A DNA stretch of 5,925 bases from Paracoccaceae bacterium (lineage in GTDB: Bacteria; Pseudomonadota; Alphaproteobacteria; Rhodobacterales; Rhodobacteraceae), in NCBI GenBank assembly GCA_026982275.1, contig JALSHK010000042.1:1-5925 (forward strand), written 5' to 3'. Shown here piece by piece: positions 4,858 through 5,925 of the stretch. The translations under genes were made by a program, and so were the position numbers. Position 1 is the first letter of the stretch. Each line of letters starts with the position of its first letter. The notes under the pieces were generated by a model, which made no database searches, was not told where the DNA came from, and was given only the letters and a program-made list of their open reading frames with translations.

Positions 4858-5925
4858 ATGCGGCCCAGCCTGACCCTCGGGATCGAGGAAGAATATCTGA
4901 TCGTGGATCGGCAAAGCCTCGATCTGGTGCAAAGGCCCGATCCGGCCTTTCTGGCGGCGTGTGGCGAGGCGCTGGGCGCGCAGGTGACGGGCGAGTTTTT
5001 GCAATGTCAGGTCGAGGTGGGCACCAGGCCCCATGCCCGCGTGGCGGATGCTGCCGCTGAATTGCTGGCGCTGCGAAAGGGGGTGGCGGCCTGCGCCGCG
5101 CGCTTTGGCTATGCGCCGATTGCCGCCTCCACCCATCCTTTTGCCAAATGGCGCCGCCAGCATCATACCCGCAAGCAGCGCTATGATGCGCTGAATGATA
5201 ATCTGGGGCAGGTGGTGCGGCGGATGCTGATTTGCGGCATGCATATCCATGCCGGGATCGAGGACGAGGACGAGCGGATTGATCTGATGGGGCAGGTTTC
5301 GTATTTCCTGCCGCATTTGCTGGCCTTCAGCACCTCGTCGCCGTTTTGGGAGGGGGATGATACCGGGCTGGCCTCTTATCGGCTGTCGGTTTTTGATGCC
5401 TTGCCGCGCACCGGCCTGCCCGATCCGGTGGAAAGCTATGGCGAATACCAGCGGCTGGTGGGGGCGTTGGTAAAGGCCGGCACGATCGAGGATGCCACGC
5501 GGATCTGGTGGGATATCCGCCCCTCGGATAAGTTCCCGACCCTGGAGCAGCGGATCACCGATATTTGCGGCACGGTGCAGGAGGCGGCGGCGATTGCGGC
5601 GGTTTATCAATCTTTGCTGCTGTATTTCCATCGCTTGAAAGCGAAAAATCAAAAATGGCGGCGCTATCCCAATACGCTGATTCTGGAAAACCGCTGGCAA
5701 GCCCAACGGCACGGGGTGACGGGCGAGCTGATCGATTGGGGGCGCGGTGAAATGGTGGGCTTTGCCAGCTTGGCCGAGGAGCTGGTGGCGCTGGTTTCGG
5801 ATGAGGCGGAGGCGCTTGGCTGCTTAAAAGAGCTGCGATATTTGAATGTAATTGCGAAAAACGGGCCCTCTGCTGTGCGCCAGCGGCGGGTGTATAGGGC
5901 GGCGATGCAAAGAGGGGAAAGCCAC
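4858..5925 (+). CDS. YbdK-type carboxylate-amine ligase (GCS2 family), 3' end missing
   Basis: An open frame of 356 codons runs off the right edge. The GCS2 family forms amide bonds between a carboxylate, typically the gamma-carboxylate of glutamate, and an amine using ATP; E. coli YbdK has weak glutamate-cysteine ligase activity. Visible motifs are LTLGIEEEYLIVD (5-17, with acidic residues expected to bind metal), QCQVEVGTRP (49-58), PIAASTHPFAKW (87-98), CGMHIHAGI (126-134), SPFWEGDDTGLASYR (161-175), WWDIRPSDKFPTLEQRITD (217-235) and WRRYPNTLILENRWQAQRHG (267-286). E. coli YbdK has about 370 residues, so probably only the last few tens are missing. The ATG at 4858 is supported by AAGGA at 4847-4851 and by the N-terminus matching the family. 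It is divergent from gshB, so it may supply or vary a glutamyl precursor for that pathway, but the substrate cannot be read from sequence. Confidence 0.93.
   Translation, partial: MRPSLTLGIEEEYLIVDRQSLDLVQRPDPAFLAACGEALGAQVTGEFLQCQVEVGTRPHARVADAAAELLALRKGVAACAARFGYAPIAASTHPFAKWRRQHHTRKQRYDALNDNLGQVVRRMLICGMHIHAGIEDEDERIDLMGQVSYFLPHLLAFSTSSPFWEGDDTGLASYRLSVFDALPRTGLPDPVESYGEYQRLVGALVKAGTIEDATRIWWDIRPSDKFPTLEQRITDICGTVQEAAAIAAVYQSLLLYFHRLKAKNQKWRRYPNTLILENRWQAQRHGVTGELIDWGRGEMVGFASLAEELVALVSDEAEALGCLKELRYLNVIAKNGPSAVRQRRVYRAAMQRGESH

Noticed and set aside
4735..5712. A 325-residue frame antisense to the carboxylate-amine ligase
   Set aside because: It lies opposite a well-conserved GCS2-family protein, has no domain of its own and has shadow-like composition.

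Overview
The window reads as ordinary chromosomal DNA of an alphaproteobacterium, most likely a member of the Rhodobacterales. This rests on the moderately high GC coding sequence, AT-rich gaps between divergent genes, and the gene set: a ComM-type AAA+ protein beside a glutathione synthetase, an RpiR-type regulator and a GCS2-type carboxylate-amine ligase. The taxon is an inference from gene content and look; there is no rRNA or other marker here. Nothing suggests a mobile element, phage, CRISPR array or recent transfer.

Layout from left to right. (1) The 5' part of an N-formylglutamate amidohydrolase family gene on the minus strand leaves the window at base 1. (2) An AT-rich divergent promoter region (about 324-479) contains a good sigma70-like promoter for the amidohydrolase, a perfect TATAAT box facing right, and two palindromes. 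(3) A complete RpiR/MurR-family regulator (480-1352, plus). (4) A 46-base gap holds a perfect 10-base inverted repeat and a near-match to the alphaproteobacterial CtrA box, directly before comM. (5) comM (1399-2919, plus). (6) comM converges on, and overlaps by 19 bases, an HSL-family esterase (2901-3803, minus). (7) The esterase is the second gene of a tightly coupled pair behind glutathione synthetase gshB (3803-4744, minus; stop and start share one base). (8) A 113-base divergent gap. (9) A YbdK-type carboxylate-amine ligase (4858 to the window end, plus), nearly complete but lacking its C-terminal end. No gene-free stretch exceeds 300 bases.

How the genes may work together. GshB makes glutathione from gamma-glutamylcysteine and glycine. 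The divergent GCS2-family ligase belongs to the superfamily that makes gamma-glutamyl-amine bonds, and the amidohydrolase at the other end cleaves an amide on glutamate-type substrates. A shared theme of glutamyl/thiol chemistry is possible but only inferred. ComM is the DNA branch-migration helicase of natural transformation and is a separate function. The most interesting non-coding signal is the TTAAC-rich inverted repeat in front of comM, which could link DNA uptake to the cell-cycle regulator CtrA. I see no convincing undescribed multi-gene system; the novelty is at the level of regulatory sites and small oddities.
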